From Abditibacterium sp. (GTDB lineage Bacteria; Armatimonadota; Abditibacteriia; Abditibacteriales; Abditibacteriaceae), in contig JAUJNG010000024.1 of the NCBI GenBank assembly GCA_030448265.1, positions 1 to 64,000 of the forward strand: 64,000 nucleotides of DNA. The letters are read 5' to 3'. Positions within the stretch are counted from its first letter, which is position 1, and every line of letters starts with the position of its first letter. This document shows positions 34,335-42,861 of the stretch, in pieces. The notes beneath the pieces were generated by a model. It searched no databases, was not told where the DNA came from, and saw nothing but the letters and a program-made list of their open reading frames with translations. The position numbers and the translations under genes were made by a program.

Positions 34335-35192
34335 TCAATTTTCAGCGTCTTGCGCCCGCACGGCTTCGGGCACGAATTTGTCTTCCATCAAACGCACTTT
34401 GGGCATTTGCGCCGCGCCCGCGAACACCGCCAGCGAATAAACCTTGCCCGCCGCCAGATCGACGTTTTGCGTCAAAGTCACGATTTGCGAGCGCGGAACC
34501 GCAGTGACAACCGGTGTCGGCTGCTCGACCGCTAAAACATTGCCCTCGGTATCTTTGGTGACAACGGCGGGTTGCTCGACTGAAACGATTTCCGGCGCGA
34601 GCGATTTGTCGTAAGTCACCTGAATTTGGTGTTGTCCTGGCGAAAGGGTGGTGTAATCGGTGGCGATGCCAAATTTGACGTTGCGGCGAAACGATTTGCC
34701 GTCAATTTTGACATCCACAGCAGGAAGCTGTTTGGCGCTATGCACGAAGCCGATTTTTGCTTTTCCCTTTTCCGGCCCGCGATTTTTGTGGTTCCAGGGC
34801 AGCAAAACGATGTTGCCTGGCACGCCCGTCACCAAAATCGTGACATCTTCGCCCCCATCGAGCGAAAGCGCCATCGGCCCCGCGACTTTTTTGCCGTCGC
34901 TTCCAAACGCGGAAATTTTCACTCTTTCGGAATGAATACCAGCGAAAGGAGAAGCGTCGCCGTAGCTGGCCGAAGCGAATTTCTCGGCGTCGGCGACCAG
35001 CGACAGCGTTCCAGCGCCAGGAACGGCGTGCAGGGCGCGCAGATAGCCGCGCACCGGCTGCGCGGGCTTGGAAGTCGAGGCGGGCGCGGGAGCGCTGTTA
35101 TTGGCGGCGGTGTCGGTTGTGGCAGTCTGGGTTTGATTGCATCCGGCGAGAAACACAAGGGCGGAAATGGGGAGGAAAGCAAGAGGTTTCAT
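34335..35192 (-). CDS. DUF4397-domain lipoprotein
   Basis: This is a 285-residue lipoprotein: MKPLAFLPISALVFLAGC with lipobox Cys at 18, then a Thr/Asn/Ala/Pro linker. Two DUF4397-like units follow, the first beginning YLRALHAVPGAGTLSL (about 52), the second IGFVHSAKQLPAVDVKIDG (about 150) with YTTLSPGQHQIQV. These beta domains are common in surface proteins. A frame open far upstream in this phase is antisense noise; the ATG at 35192 overlaps the preceding stop by ATGA, so it forms an operon with the membrane protein. Confidence 0.85.
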   Translation of the reverse strand: MKPLAFLPISALVFLAGCNQTQTATTDTAANNSAPAPASTSKPAQPVRGYLRALHAVPGAGTLSLVADAEKFASASYGDASPFAGIHSERVKISAFGSDGKKVAGPMALSLDGGEDVTILVTGVPGNIVLLPWNHKNRGPEKGKAKIGFVHSAKQLPAVDVKIDGKSFRRNVKFGIATDYTTLSPGQHQIQVTYDKSLAPEIVSVEQPAVVTKDTEGNVLAVEQPTPVVTAVPRSQIVTLTQNVDLAAGKVYSLAVFAGAAQMPKVRLMEDKFVPEAVRAQDAEN

Positions 35193-35737
35193 ACCGGCTC
35201 CGTCGGCAAAGCGGGTGCCGCGCGCTGCGCTTCTTTTTCGCGCCGGAAACCGACGAGAGCGCCCGCAATCGCGCCGCACACCATCACGGCGGGCGCGGCG
35301 AAGAGGATGTAAAACACGCTGTCGTCGACAAAAGATACGAACGTGCCCCCGCGCACCAACCACAAAAGGGCACATCCAGCGAAATAACTCGTCATCACGG
35401 CGAGTGTCGCGGCGCCCATGCCGATGAGGACGGGCACAAGACAGGCTTTCGGCGGCAAAAAGGAACTGCGCGTTGCGCTGCGAAAACCGAGAATGCCAAA
35501 CGCAATCAGCCCCGCAATGCCGCCTCCCTGACCGCCGAAAAACGCTCCAAAGATGGCGCCCAAAACCACCGTCTCCCCCAGAGGGCGCGCGCTCCAATTG
35601 AGAATCCAGCCCACGACGGCGCCAGAAGCTGCAATTAAGAGCGCGCCGACAAACGCCGTCGCCAGCCCGCCCAAAACCGCATATGACACAACGCGGCGCA
35701 GCAAAATCCACATCCAACGCGAAGATTTTTCGTTCAT
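35189..35737 (-). CDS. hypothetical membrane protein, Gly-rich helices
   Basis: The 182-residue protein has four transmembrane segments (about 10-40, 50-75, 95-120 and 135-160) with glycine-zipper runs (FGAFFGGQGGGIAGLIAFG). The start MNEKSSRWMWILLRR at 35737 is preferred; the frame is open for 58 codons upstream, but that part is the hairpin repeat. It is translationally coupled (ATGA) to the DUF4397 lipoprotein. Function unknown. Confidence 0.65.
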   Translation of the reverse strand: MNEKSSRWMWILLRRVVSYAVLGGLATAFVGALLIAASGAVVGWILNWSARPLGETVVLGAIFGAFFGGQGGGIAGLIAFGILGFRSATRSSFLPPKACLVPVLIGMGAATLAVMTSYFAGCALLWLVRGGTFVSFVDDSVFYILFAAPAVMVCGAIAGALVGFRREKEAQRAAPALPTEPV

Positions 35738-35792
35738 CGCACCCAAATTTGACGCATCGGCGCTGCACTTTCCAGCACTTGAGTGCGCGATC

Positions 35793-35905
35793 CCAGCGGA
35801 GGAGCGGAGGAGCGGAGGAGCGGAGGAGTAAGAGCCAACGAAACGGCGAAATAATTTCGTTCGCCCTATCTCCTCCGCTCCCCTGCTCCTCCGCTCCTCT
35901 GCTGG
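35793..35905. repeat. long intergenic hairpin, GAGGAGC family (copy 2)
   Basis: CAGCGGAGGAGCGGAGGAGC units at the left pair with GCTCCTCCGCTCC units at the right. The loop contains GCCAACGAAACGGCGAAATAA, nearly the loop of copy 1 at 605-716. The right arm ends 2 bases before the stop of the next minus-strand gene. Confidence 0.92.
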
Positions 35906-35907
35906 CA

Positions 35908-36381
35908 TCACGGCGCGCAGCCGTTGCCGATCATCTCGTATTCCGGCGGTTCGCTGCTATGCGCGAGGGCGAACACGGTTTGCTCCACGATGCCAGGCAG
36001 TTGTTCGGTGGCGCCTTCGTAGGTGCGCTCGACCAGGCCCTGCGCGTTGATGGCGACAACAGCCGGCACGCGCTCGATGGCAAAAGCCGTTTTCAAAGCG
36101 CCCGTTGTGTCGGTCACGACGGGAAGTTCGAGTTGTTTATCGCGCGCGAAATTTTGGGCGGCTTCATCGGAATCGTTGCCGACGGCGACCGCGAGTGCGT
36201 GCATCGTCAAATCGCTGTGGCGCGCGTAGATTTCACCCAGGCGCGGCATTTCCGAAGCGCACCAGGGGCAGTCGGAGCGGAAAAAGTTGAGGAAAATCGG
36301 TCGCTCGTCCCATTCCAGATCGAGTTGGGCGAGAAATTCACCCAAAATGGCGGGCGAGGGCGTGGCGGGTTGGAGGGGCAT
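35908..36381 (-). CDS. thioredoxin-like (TlpA/AhpC-TSA) protein
   Basis: The thioredoxin fold (157 residues from the chosen start) has a redox motif CPWC in FLNFFRSDCPWCASEMPRL, and VPAVVAINAQGLVERTYEG with the cis-proline in RVPA. It would be a membrane-linked or periplasmic thiol reductase, but no signal sequence is visible. The start is uncertain: the frame continues 54 codons upstream (including SCSGHDFAPAAPFD, reminiscent of the domain's normal beginning), so a longer form starting nearer 36440-36543 is possible. Confidence 0.78.
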   Translation of the reverse strand: MPLQPATPSPAILGEFLAQLDLEWDERPIFLNFFRSDCPWCASEMPRLGEIYARHSDLTMHALAVAVGNDSDEAAQNFARDKQLELPVVTDTTGALKTAFAIERVPAVVAINAQGLVERTYEGATEQLPGIVEQTVFALAHSSEPPEYEMIGNGCAP

Positions 36382-36544
36382 ATCGAAGGGCGCGGCGGGC
36401 GCAAAATCGTGGCCGGAACAGGATTTCGGGGCCGCAGTGGAAAAACGCGGGCGTAAAAGATATGATTTAAGCGACACGGCGGCGCGAATTTTCGCCGTCT
36501 TGCGTTCGGGGCGCGGAAATCGCAGCCTCGATCCCATTTCCATT

Positions 36545-37954
36545 ATGCTGCATCCCGTTCTTCTCTGCGGCGGCTACGGCACCAGGCTCTGGCCTCTGTC
36601 GCGCACCGCCCTGCCCAAGCAGTTTCTGCCCCTTCTCTCGCAGCACAGCCTGCTCCAGGACACCATCAAGCGCCTCGCCGGTCTCAGGGGCCAGGCGGCG
36701 CCCATTGTGCTGTGCAACAACGACCATCGCTTTCTGGTGGCCGATCAGCTTTCGGAAATCGAAACCGTGCCCGCCGCGCTGATTATCGAACCCGTCGCGC
36801 GCAACACGGCGCCCGCCGTCGCTCTGGCGGCGTTTCAGGCGCTCACACGCGATCCCGACGCGCAGTTGCTGGTGCTGTCCTCCGACCACGCCATCCGCGA
36901 CGTGCCCGCTTTTCACCGCGCCATCACCACCGCGCGCGAATCGGCGCAAAACGGCTTTCTCACCACGCTGGGCGTGGTGCCCGACAAGCCCGAAACCGGC
37001 TACGGCTACATCGAATGCGGCGACAAATTACCATCGGGCGCCAGTGCGGTGAAGCGTTTCGTCGAAAAACCCGACGCGGCGCGCGCGGCGCAATTCATCG
37101 CCGAGGGTAATTTCTTATGGAACAGCGGCACCTTTCTTTTCGGCGCCGCGCAGTTTCTCGAAGAACTGCAACAATACGCGCCCGACGTTTACAACGCCAC
37201 CAAAACCGCGCTCGAAAACGCGCACACCGACCTCGATTTCATTCGCGTTGACGAAGAATCATTTTCCAACGCGCCGGCGATTTCGGTCGATTACGCCGTG
37301 ATGGAAAAAACCGCGCGCGCCGCCGTGGTGCCGGTCGAAATGGGCTGGAGCGATGTCGGCTCCTACGCCGCGCTGTGGGAAGTCGAGGAAAAAGACGCCG
37401 ACGGCAACGCCGCGCGCGGCGAAACCGCGATCTTCGAGGCCAAAAACTGCTACGTTCACGCCGAAAAACAGCTCGTGGCCTTGCTGGGCGTCGAAGATTT
37501 GGTCGTCGTGGCCACGCCCGACGCGATTTTGGTCACCAAAAAAGAGCGTTCGCAGGACGTGAAACACATCGTGGACGAACTCAAAAAGCAGGGCCGCACC
37601 GAACACGAGGTTCACACCAAAGTGTTTCGTCCCTGGGGCTGGTATGAGGGCGTGGACAGGGGCGAACGCTTTCAGGTCAAACAGTTGGTCGTCAAACCAG
37701 GCCAGAAATCCTCGATGCAGATTCACCATCACCGCTCCGAGCATTGGGTGGTGGTCAAAGGCACCGCCGAAGTCACGCTGAGCGGCGAAAAACGGCTTTT
37801 AAGCGAAGACGAGTCGATTTACATTCCGCTCGGCGCGCCGCATCGCATCTACAATCCAGGACGCATCCCGATGCACTTCATCGAAGTGCAGTCGGGCAGT
37901 TATCTCGAAGAAAACGACATCGTTCGCATCGACGATGAATACGGAAGAGGGTGA
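36545..37954 (+). CDS. manC: mannose-1-phosphate guanylyltransferase / mannose-6-phosphate isomerase
   Basis: The 469-residue bifunctional type II enzyme makes GDP-mannose. The N-terminal nucleotidyltransferase has LLCGGYGTRLWPLSRTALPK, FVEKPD and EMGWSDVGSYAALW. The C-terminal cupin isomerase has FRPWGWYEGVDRGERF, QIHHHRSEHWVVVKG and PLGAPHRIYNPG. The start is MLHPVLLCGG; the long upstream open frame is antisense to the thioredoxin-like gene. The phosphomannomutase follows, so the pair supplies GDP-mannose for envelope glycans. Confidence 0.94.
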   Translation: MLHPVLLCGGYGTRLWPLSRTALPKQFLPLLSQHSLLQDTIKRLAGLRGQAAPIVLCNNDHRFLVADQLSEIETVPAALIIEPVARNTAPAVALAAFQALTRDPDAQLLVLSSDHAIRDVPAFHRAITTARESAQNGFLTTLGVVPDKPETGYGYIECGDKLPSGASAVKRFVEKPDAARAAQFIAEGNFLWNSGTFLFGAAQFLEELQQYAPDVYNATKTALENAHTDLDFIRVDEESFSNAPAISVDYAVMEKTARAAVVPVEMGWSDVGSYAALWEVEEKDADGNAARGETAIFEAKNCYVHAEKQLVALLGVEDLVVVATPDAILVTKKERSQDVKHIVDELKKQGRTEHEVHTKVFRPWGWYEGVDRGERFQVKQLVVKPGQKSSMQIHHHRSEHWVVVKGTAEVTLSGEKRLLSEDESIYIPLGAPHRIYNPGRIPMHFIEVQSGSYLEENDIVRIDDEYGRG

Positions 37955-37960
37955 AAACAG

Positions 37961-38034
37961 GAGGGAGGAGGGAGGAGGGAAGTGGGGAGGAAAAACAGCT
38001 TAACCACACCACATGCCTCCGCCCTCTTCCCTCC
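37961..38034. repeat. intergenic hairpin (GGAGGGAGGAGGG family, imperfect)
   Basis: GAGGGAGGAGGGAGGAGGGA on the left faces CCTCCGCCCTCTTCCCTCC on the right with mismatches. The start codon and first residues of manB (MPPPSSLH) are read from the right arm. Confidence 0.7.
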
Positions 38035-39431
38035 ACCTGAATAATGCTGGAAATTTCAAAGCATCAGACAAACGCGGCAAAGTGGGCGACGCGCTTTCGC
38101 CGGAGCCCGCTTATTTGATTGGGGGCGGTCTGGCGGCGCAGATTTTCGACGGCGCGGGGCCAATTGCGCTCACGCGCGATATGCGAACGCATGGGCCGCA
38201 GATGTTCGATGAACTTTCGCGCGGCCTGCGCGAGGGCGGCTGCAACGTCATCGAAGTCGGTCTGGCGCCGACGCCGATGAACTACTGGGCCATCAATCAC
38301 TACGGCGCGGCGGGCGGCGTGCAGGTCACGGCTTCGCACAACGGGCCGGAATACAACGGCTTCAAAGTGTCGGGGCCAAACGCCGCGCCGCTCGATTTTT
38401 CGAGCGGTTTGGATAGGGTCGAAGCCTACGTCCTCGAAGCCGAAAAAAACGGCGCGCCCCCGACAGGAAATAGCGGCGAGAAAACTGTTGTCGAAGGCGC
38501 TTTAGATGAATATCTGGCGTGGATGCAGGGCTTTTGCGCGTTTGGCGAGCGCCCAATCTCCATCGGCATCGACTGCGGCAATGGCATGGGCGGATTTTTT
38601 CTGCCTGGGTTTTTCGAGAAATGGCCGCAGTTCGAGGTTTCGGCACTTTTCTGGGAACTCGACGGCACCTTTCCCAATCACGAGGCCGACCCGCTCAAAG
38701 CCGAGAACCTGCTCGACACGCAAAAGTTGGTGCGCGAGAAAAATCTCGATTTCGGCGTCGCCTTCGATGGCGATGCCGACCGGTGTATGTTTGTCGATGA
38801 AAACGGCGACTCGATTTCCAGCGACCTCATCACCGCGCTGATCGCGGGCGAAATGCTCGCCGCCACGCCTGGCAGCCCGATTCTCTACGATTTGCGGTCG
38901 TCTCAAGCCGTGCCGCAGTGGATCGAGGAACACGGCGGAAAACCGGTGCGCGGGCGCGTGGGCCATTCGTTCATGAAACGGCTGCTCAAAAAGGAAAACG
39001 CGCGCTTTGGCGGCGAATTGTCGGGCCACTACTATTTCGCCGACTGTTTCGGCACCGATTCGGGCTTGATGGCGCTGATTCAAATCCTCAATTTGCTCTC
39101 GCATGACGAAAAACCCCTTTCCGCTCACATCGCGCCGCTGCGCCGCTACAGCGCGTCGGGCGAAGTCAATTTCCGCGTCGGCGATGTCAAAGAAACGTTG
39201 GCGAGGGTCGAAAATCACTTCGCGGGGATGGGCGCCCGACTCGATCATCTCGATGGGTTGACGGTGGAAATCGGCGACATCAAAAGCGGCGGCTGGTGGT
39301 TCAATCTGCGCTCCTCCAACACCGAACCGCTTTTGCGCCTCAATCTCGAAGCGCAAAACGAAGCCGAGCGCGACGCGCATTTCGCCGAGGTGCAAGGGAT
39401 TTTGGGCGCCAGTCCGGTTCAGGGGCATTGA
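38013..39431 (+). CDS. manB: phosphomannomutase/phosphoglucomutase
   Basis: The 472-residue alpha-D-phosphohexomutase has the phosphoserine loop VTASHNGPEYNG (about 108), the metal loop FDGDADRCMFVD (about 255) and the C-terminal phosphate site RSSNTEPLLRLN (about 430). The N-terminal motif reads FKASDKRGKVGD where most relatives have FKAYDIRG. It converts mannose-6-P to mannose-1-P for ManC upstream. The true start is unclear, because the first eight or so codons are hairpin sequence. Confidence 0.92.
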   Translation: MPPPSSLHLNNAGNFKASDKRGKVGDALSPEPAYLIGGGLAAQIFDGAGPIALTRDMRTHGPQMFDELSRGLREGGCNVIEVGLAPTPMNYWAINHYGAAGGVQVTASHNGPEYNGFKVSGPNAAPLDFSSGLDRVEAYVLEAEKNGAPPTGNSGEKTVVEGALDEYLAWMQGFCAFGERPISIGIDCGNGMGGFFLPGFFEKWPQFEVSALFWELDGTFPNHEADPLKAENLLDTQKLVREKNLDFGVAFDGDADRCMFVDENGDSISSDLITALIAGEMLAATPGSPILYDLRSSQAVPQWIEEHGGKPVRGRVGHSFMKRLLKKENARFGGELSGHYYFADCFGTDSGLMALIQILNLLSHDEKPLSAHIAPLRRYSASGEVNFRVGDVKETLARVENHFAGMGARLDHLDGLTVEIGDIKSGGWWFNLRSSNTEPLLRLNLEAQNEAERDAHFAEVQGILGASPVQGH

Positions 39432-39522
39432 ATCGCTTTGACTCTCAGTTTCAGATAGCGCCGCTGTTCTGATTCTGCAGCCACACCAACCGAACTGGCG
39501 CAATGAAATGGAGTTGTTACAA

Positions 39523-39560
39523 TGTTCGGCTTTTTGCGCCTCTCAGCCGCAAAAAGCCGA
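39523..39560. repeat. short strong hairpin beside cassette 2
   Basis: TTCGGCTTTTTGCG pairs with CGCAAAAAGCCGAA around 9 bases. It ends 21 bases before the GTTAGC core that opens the cassette. It could be a manB terminator acting from the plus strand, or part of the former recombination site. Confidence 0.6.
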
Positions 39561-39653
39561 ATAGTTCGGCATAATACACTGTTAGCTTGTTGCGCGAAGG
39601 TGAAAGTCGTGTCATTGTATGAAAAGACAGATGAAGCAGGGTTAGAGATAACG

Positions 39654-40298
39654 ATGCATACAACAACACCCATTGTGTCAAATCGACGCCGAGGATTTAC
39701 TCTCGTTGAGATTCTTGTAGTTCTTGCCATCATTTGCGCTCTGGCGGCTTTGCTTTTTCCCATCTTCTCATCCGTGCGTAGGAATGCTCGCTTGACTTCT
39801 TGCGCCTCTAATCTTCATCAAATCACCGCTGGCCTACATATGTATCAGCAAGATTGGGACAGGCTGCCGGCTGATATACGCACTCTATCTCAACCTTCAA
39901 CGCCATCTTGGGTTCCGCTCAAACCATACCTAAATGACAAAGCCGTTTTGCAGTGTCCTTATAGTGAGATGCCACAGCCTCATCAATATGTTTATCGCAC
40001 TGGGCCGAACACTTCTGTTCTCAATCCTGAGTCCAGCACAGTTGTGGTTTACTGTAGGGAACATCTTGAACATGACGGAACAGGCAGCCTTCCTTTTCTG
40101 AATGGCCCCAATGGCCGATATTTCGCTGGGCTTTACATCGTTGGTCGCATGGACGGCTCAACTTCCCGTGTTCAAGGCAGCGAAGCAGAAAGATGGCAGC
40201 TTTACAATGGCCAATGGTCGGGGGAGAGGAACCCGACAGTCGGTTCCTTTGTTATGTTTCGCTTCCCAAAAGAAGCTTGGCCGCCACGTTTTGAGTGA
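39654..40298 (+). CDS. type IV prepilin-like protein (N-methylation motif), cassette-borne
   Basis: The 214-residue protein has a short basic leader ending RRRG, then FTLVEILVVLAIICAL, the classical class III prepilin cleavage site (G/F, with Glu at +5) and N-terminal helix. This is followed by SSVRRNARLTSCASNLHQI, as in pseudopilin/DUF1559-type proteins of soil and aquatic bacteria. The C-terminal domain is not recognised. The frame is open 44 codons further up, but the ATG at 39654 places the leader peptide correctly. Lone prepilin genes are exported by a pilus or type II machinery encoded elsewhere. Confidence 0.8.
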   Translation: MHTTTPIVSNRRRGFTLVEILVVLAIICALAALLFPIFSSVRRNARLTSCASNLHQITAGLHMYQQDWDRLPADIRTLSQPSTPSWVPLKPYLNDKAVLQCPYSEMPQPHQYVYRTGPNTSVLNPESSTVVVYCREHLEHDGTGSLPFLNGPNGRYFAGLYIVGRMDGSTSRVQGSEAERWQLYNGQWSGERNPTVGSFVMFRFPKEAWPPRFE

Positions 40299-40323
40299 TG
40301 TCGCCAAAAGTCTATAACAATAA

Positions 40324-40436
40324 GCTAACAAGGCGCTGCACCCGACCGCCTACAGATCCGTTCGCTGCGTTCCGCTCGTGCCTCGCTCCACTTCGCTCTC
40401 TGCGCTTCCGGCGGCGGGTGAACTTGGTCGTTAGCC
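40324..40436 (+). repeat. attC-like recombination site 2 (best preserved)
   Basis: GCTAAC (R''), 9 bases (AAGGCGCTG), CACCCG, an unpaired A, CCGCC; a roughly 60-base variable region rich in TTCGCT; then GGCGG, CGGGTG, 9 bases (AACTTGGTC) and GTTAGCC (R'). GCTAAC and GTTAGC are perfect complements. CACCCG-(A)-CCGCC pairs with GGCGGCGGGTG except for one extrahelical A. Confidence 0.85.
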
Positions 40437-40463
40437 CGATGCTTGTCTTAAGCTTTATTCTTC

Positions 40464-41963
40464 TCAACGGTTAATTACCGGCAAACGAATCTCAATCAGC
40501 AATCCCCCGCCCTGCGCGTTAAATGCCTCGACCGTCCCGCCGTGAAACTCCACCGCGCGCTGCGTGATAGAAAGGCCCAATCCCACGCCACCGCTTTGCC
40601 GGTCGCGCGCTTCGGCGACGCGGTAAAAAGGTCGAAACAAAAGGGACAGCGCTTCATCCGGCACGCCTGAGCCGTAATCGCGCACCCGAATGAGGGCGGT
40701 TGGCGGGTTCTCCATCTGGAGCGAGACTTCGACCGATGAACTTTGCGGCGCGTGCAAAACCGCGTTTCGCACCACGTTTTCGACTGCGCTTCGCAAAAGT
40801 TCCGCGTTGCCCGCAATGCGGCACGGGTCGTTTCGCTCCAATTTCACACCCCGCCCCAAACGCTGCGCTTCGAAATCGGCGTCGGCGCAGACATCTTCGA
40901 CTAACTGCGCTAAATCGACGGCGACGACTTCATCTGAAGCACCGCTTTGCGCGTCGGGGCGCGCGTTTTCGAGGCGGGTGAGCGTTAAGAGTTGGCCGAT
41001 GAGCGTGTTGAGGCGCCCCGATTCGCGTTCGATGCGCGCCAGATAACCGCGCGTTTCCTCATCGGCGCCTTGCTGCGCCAGTTCGAGCGCCACGTTCAGC
41101 CGCGCGAGCGGAGAGCCTAATTCGTGCGAAATATCGCCCAGAAGTCGGCGCTGCGAAAGCATGAGTTCTTCGATGCGCGCTGCCATGAGATCGAAATCGC
41201 GGCCCAGATCGGCTAACTCGTCGCGGCGGCGGCCCATCGCGGGGCCGACGCGCGTCGAAAGGTCGCCACCGGCGAGTTGGTGCGTGGCGCGGCGCAGTTT
41301 CACGGTGGGCGCCGTCAGATAGCGCGCCAGGCCAAACGCCACGATGCCCGCCGCCACGAAAACCGAAATCAACTGCGCGATTTGATACGCCTGGCGGCGA
41401 TCCAATTGAAGCCCCAGCAACCGAACCGGCGGCCCAGGCCGCCTACCGACCGCAAAAGGGCCACGCGGCGGGCCGCCTGCGGGCCTGGCGTCGCGCGGCG
41501 GTTGCAGGGTCAAAACGTAAATCGCGCCGCTCGGAGCAGCGGCGCCGCGCGCGGTCGTGAAGGCGCCTCGGCTGGGGTTGAATTCGACCTCGCCGGAGCG
41601 CGCCGCGCGTAGCGCCAGGGCGCCCGCTTCGCGCGATGGCTGGCCCCACAACAAGGCGCCGCGAGCGTCGAACAGCGCAGCCCGAAGTCCGGTTGCGCGC
41701 TCCAAAGGGTCGAAATACTTTTCCTGCACCGCCCTTTTCTCCTCTACGGAGCCGTTTTGGGAGTCCCATAACGCGGCGGCGGCGCGGGCCTGACGCGCTA
41801 AAACTTCGCCGGAAACGATTCTGGGCGGCCCGCCGCGCCAGTCACCACGCCGAAGGCCGTCGCGCGGCTCCTGAGTCGCGCTCAAAATGGCGAAGACCAG
41901 CGACACCACGAGCAGATGCGACAGCCAGAAGCACGCGAAAATCTTGAAAAACAGGCTTCTCAT
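40464..41963 (-). CDS. two-component sensor histidine kinase (CpxA-like)
   Basis: The 499-residue protein has a transmembrane helix at about 7-30, a periplasmic sensor (about 31-190) with a Pro/Gly/Arg-rich insert, a second helix at about 193-213, then HAMP (about 214-265). The H-box is LLGDISHELGSPLARL. The N-box is ENVVRNAVLHAP, and the G-boxes are DYGSGVPDEA and GVGLGLSI. It overlaps the response regulator gene by ATGA. Both diverge from a secreted-protein gene. Confidence 0.92.
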   Translation of the reverse strand: MRSLFFKIFACFWLSHLLVVSLVFAILSATQEPRDGLRRGDWRGGPPRIVSGEVLARQARAAAALWDSQNGSVEEKRAVQEKYFDPLERATGLRAALFDARGALLWGQPSREAGALALRAARSGEVEFNPSRGAFTTARGAAAPSGAIYVLTLQPPRDARPAGGPPRGPFAVGRRPGPPVRLLGLQLDRRQAYQIAQLISVFVAAGIVAFGLARYLTAPTVKLRRATHQLAGGDLSTRVGPAMGRRRDELADLGRDFDLMAARIEELMLSQRRLLGDISHELGSPLARLNVALELAQQGADEETRGYLARIERESGRLNTLIGQLLTLTRLENARPDAQSGASDEVVAVDLAQLVEDVCADADFEAQRLGRGVKLERNDPCRIAGNAELLRSAVENVVRNAVLHAPQSSSVEVSLQMENPPTALIRVRDYGSGVPDEALSLLFRPFYRVAEARDRQSGGVGLGLSITQRAVEFHGGTVEAFNAQGGGLLIEIRLPVINR

Positions 41964-42709
41964 TGGTCACCGCGCGAATCGGAAACGGGAGGCCGCGCGT
42001 AGATGTAGCCGATGCCGCGAATGGCTTTGATGCGCTCGGCGCCGCGCGCGTCGGGGCCGATTTTGCGGCGCAGGTTGGAAATGTGAACGTCGATGGAGCG
42101 GTCATAGGGCAGCAGTTGGCGGCCCAGAGCGACCTTGGAAATGACTTCGCGCGTCACGATTTCGCCCGCCGCGCGCAGCAGCACTTCGAGCAGATCGAAT
42201 TCGGCGCCGGTGAGTTCGACCCTCTCGCCGCCGCGCCGCACTTCGCGCGCGGCGCCGTCGAGTTCGAGGTCGCCCACGCGAAAGAGGCGACGCGGCGCGG
42301 CTTCGGCTTCGGGTTCGCTGCGCGCGCGGCGCAAAATCGCGCGCAGCCTGGCCACCAGTTCGCGCGGCGAAAACGGTTTGATGAGGTAATCGTCGGCGCC
42401 CGCTTCCAGGCCCAGAACCCGATCCACTTCCTCGCGGCGCGCGGTGAGCATCAAAATCGGCAGATGGGCGCCCGCGCCGCCCCCAGCGCGCACGCGGCGC
42501 AGCACCTCGAAACCGCCGATGCCTGGCAGCATCACATCCAAAACCGCGATGTCGTAATCGCCGCTTCGGGCGCGCGAAACGCCGGCTTCGCCATCATGAA
42601 CCACATCGCAGGTCATGCCTTCGCGCCGCAGATATTCGGTCAGCAAATCGCAAAGTTCCACATCGTCATCGACCAGTAGAACGCGGTGGGCGGGCGTCGG
42701 GGTATCCAT
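41960..42709 (-). CDS. OmpR/PhoB-family response regulator (CpxR-like)
   Basis: The 249-residue regulator has receiver residues DDD near the start, the phospho-acceptor Asp in IAVLDVMLPG (about residue 55), Thr in LMLTA and Lys in YLIKPFSP. The winged-helix effector (about 140-235) has ELTGAEFDLLEVLLRAAG and a recognition stretch YDRSIDVHISNLRRKIG. It is coupled to the downstream kinase. The divergent promoter has tandem 10-bp repeats that suit this family. Confidence 0.93.
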   Translation of the reverse strand: MDTPTPAHRVLLVDDDVELCDLLTEYLRREGMTCDVVHDGEAGVSRARSGDYDIAVLDVMLPGIGGFEVLRRVRAGGGAGAHLPILMLTARREEVDRVLGLEAGADDYLIKPFSPRELVARLRAILRRARSEPEAEAAPRRLFRVGDLELDGAAREVRRGGERVELTGAEFDLLEVLLRAAGEIVTREVISKVALGRQLLPYDRSIDVHISNLRRKIGPDARGAERIKAIRGIGYIYARPPVSDSRGDQ

Positions 42710-42775
42710 GGCAGGAAGTGTAGAAGCCTCCGTCGCGCGCGAGTGTTAGCAATTCTTGGGCGGGCGACGCGGCAC

Positions 42776-42795
42776 TTAAGAAATCTTAGGAAATC
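42776..42795. promoter_or_regulatory. tandem 10-bp repeats, putative response-regulator site
   Basis: TTAAGAAATC followed directly by TTAGGAAATC, between the divergent regulator and secreted-protein genes. OmpR-type dimers bind 10- or 11-bp direct repeats like these. Confidence 0.55.
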
Positions 42796-42861
42796 CTGAG
42801 CGCGCCTTAGCCTTCGCGGGTCGCGCTGGGGAGAAAATAAACGGGGACAAGGAGAAAAGCG

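Larger units (their letters stand above)
39581..40436 (+). mobile_element. lone attC gene cassette 2
   Basis: The segment is bounded by GTTAGCT (39581-39587) and GTTAGCC (40430-40436); crossover between G and T at both cores would excise about 849 bp. Its GC is visibly lower than that of manB and the sensor kinase on either side. It carries one prepilin-like gene and ends in a well-formed attC-like site (40324-40436). Confidence 0.75.

Noticed and set aside
35193-35768. Long upstream extension of the DUF4397 lipoprotein reading frame
   Set aside because: The extension is in another frame over the adjacent membrane-protein gene, has Arg/Cys-rich unnatural composition, and the signal peptide and lipobox begin at 35192.
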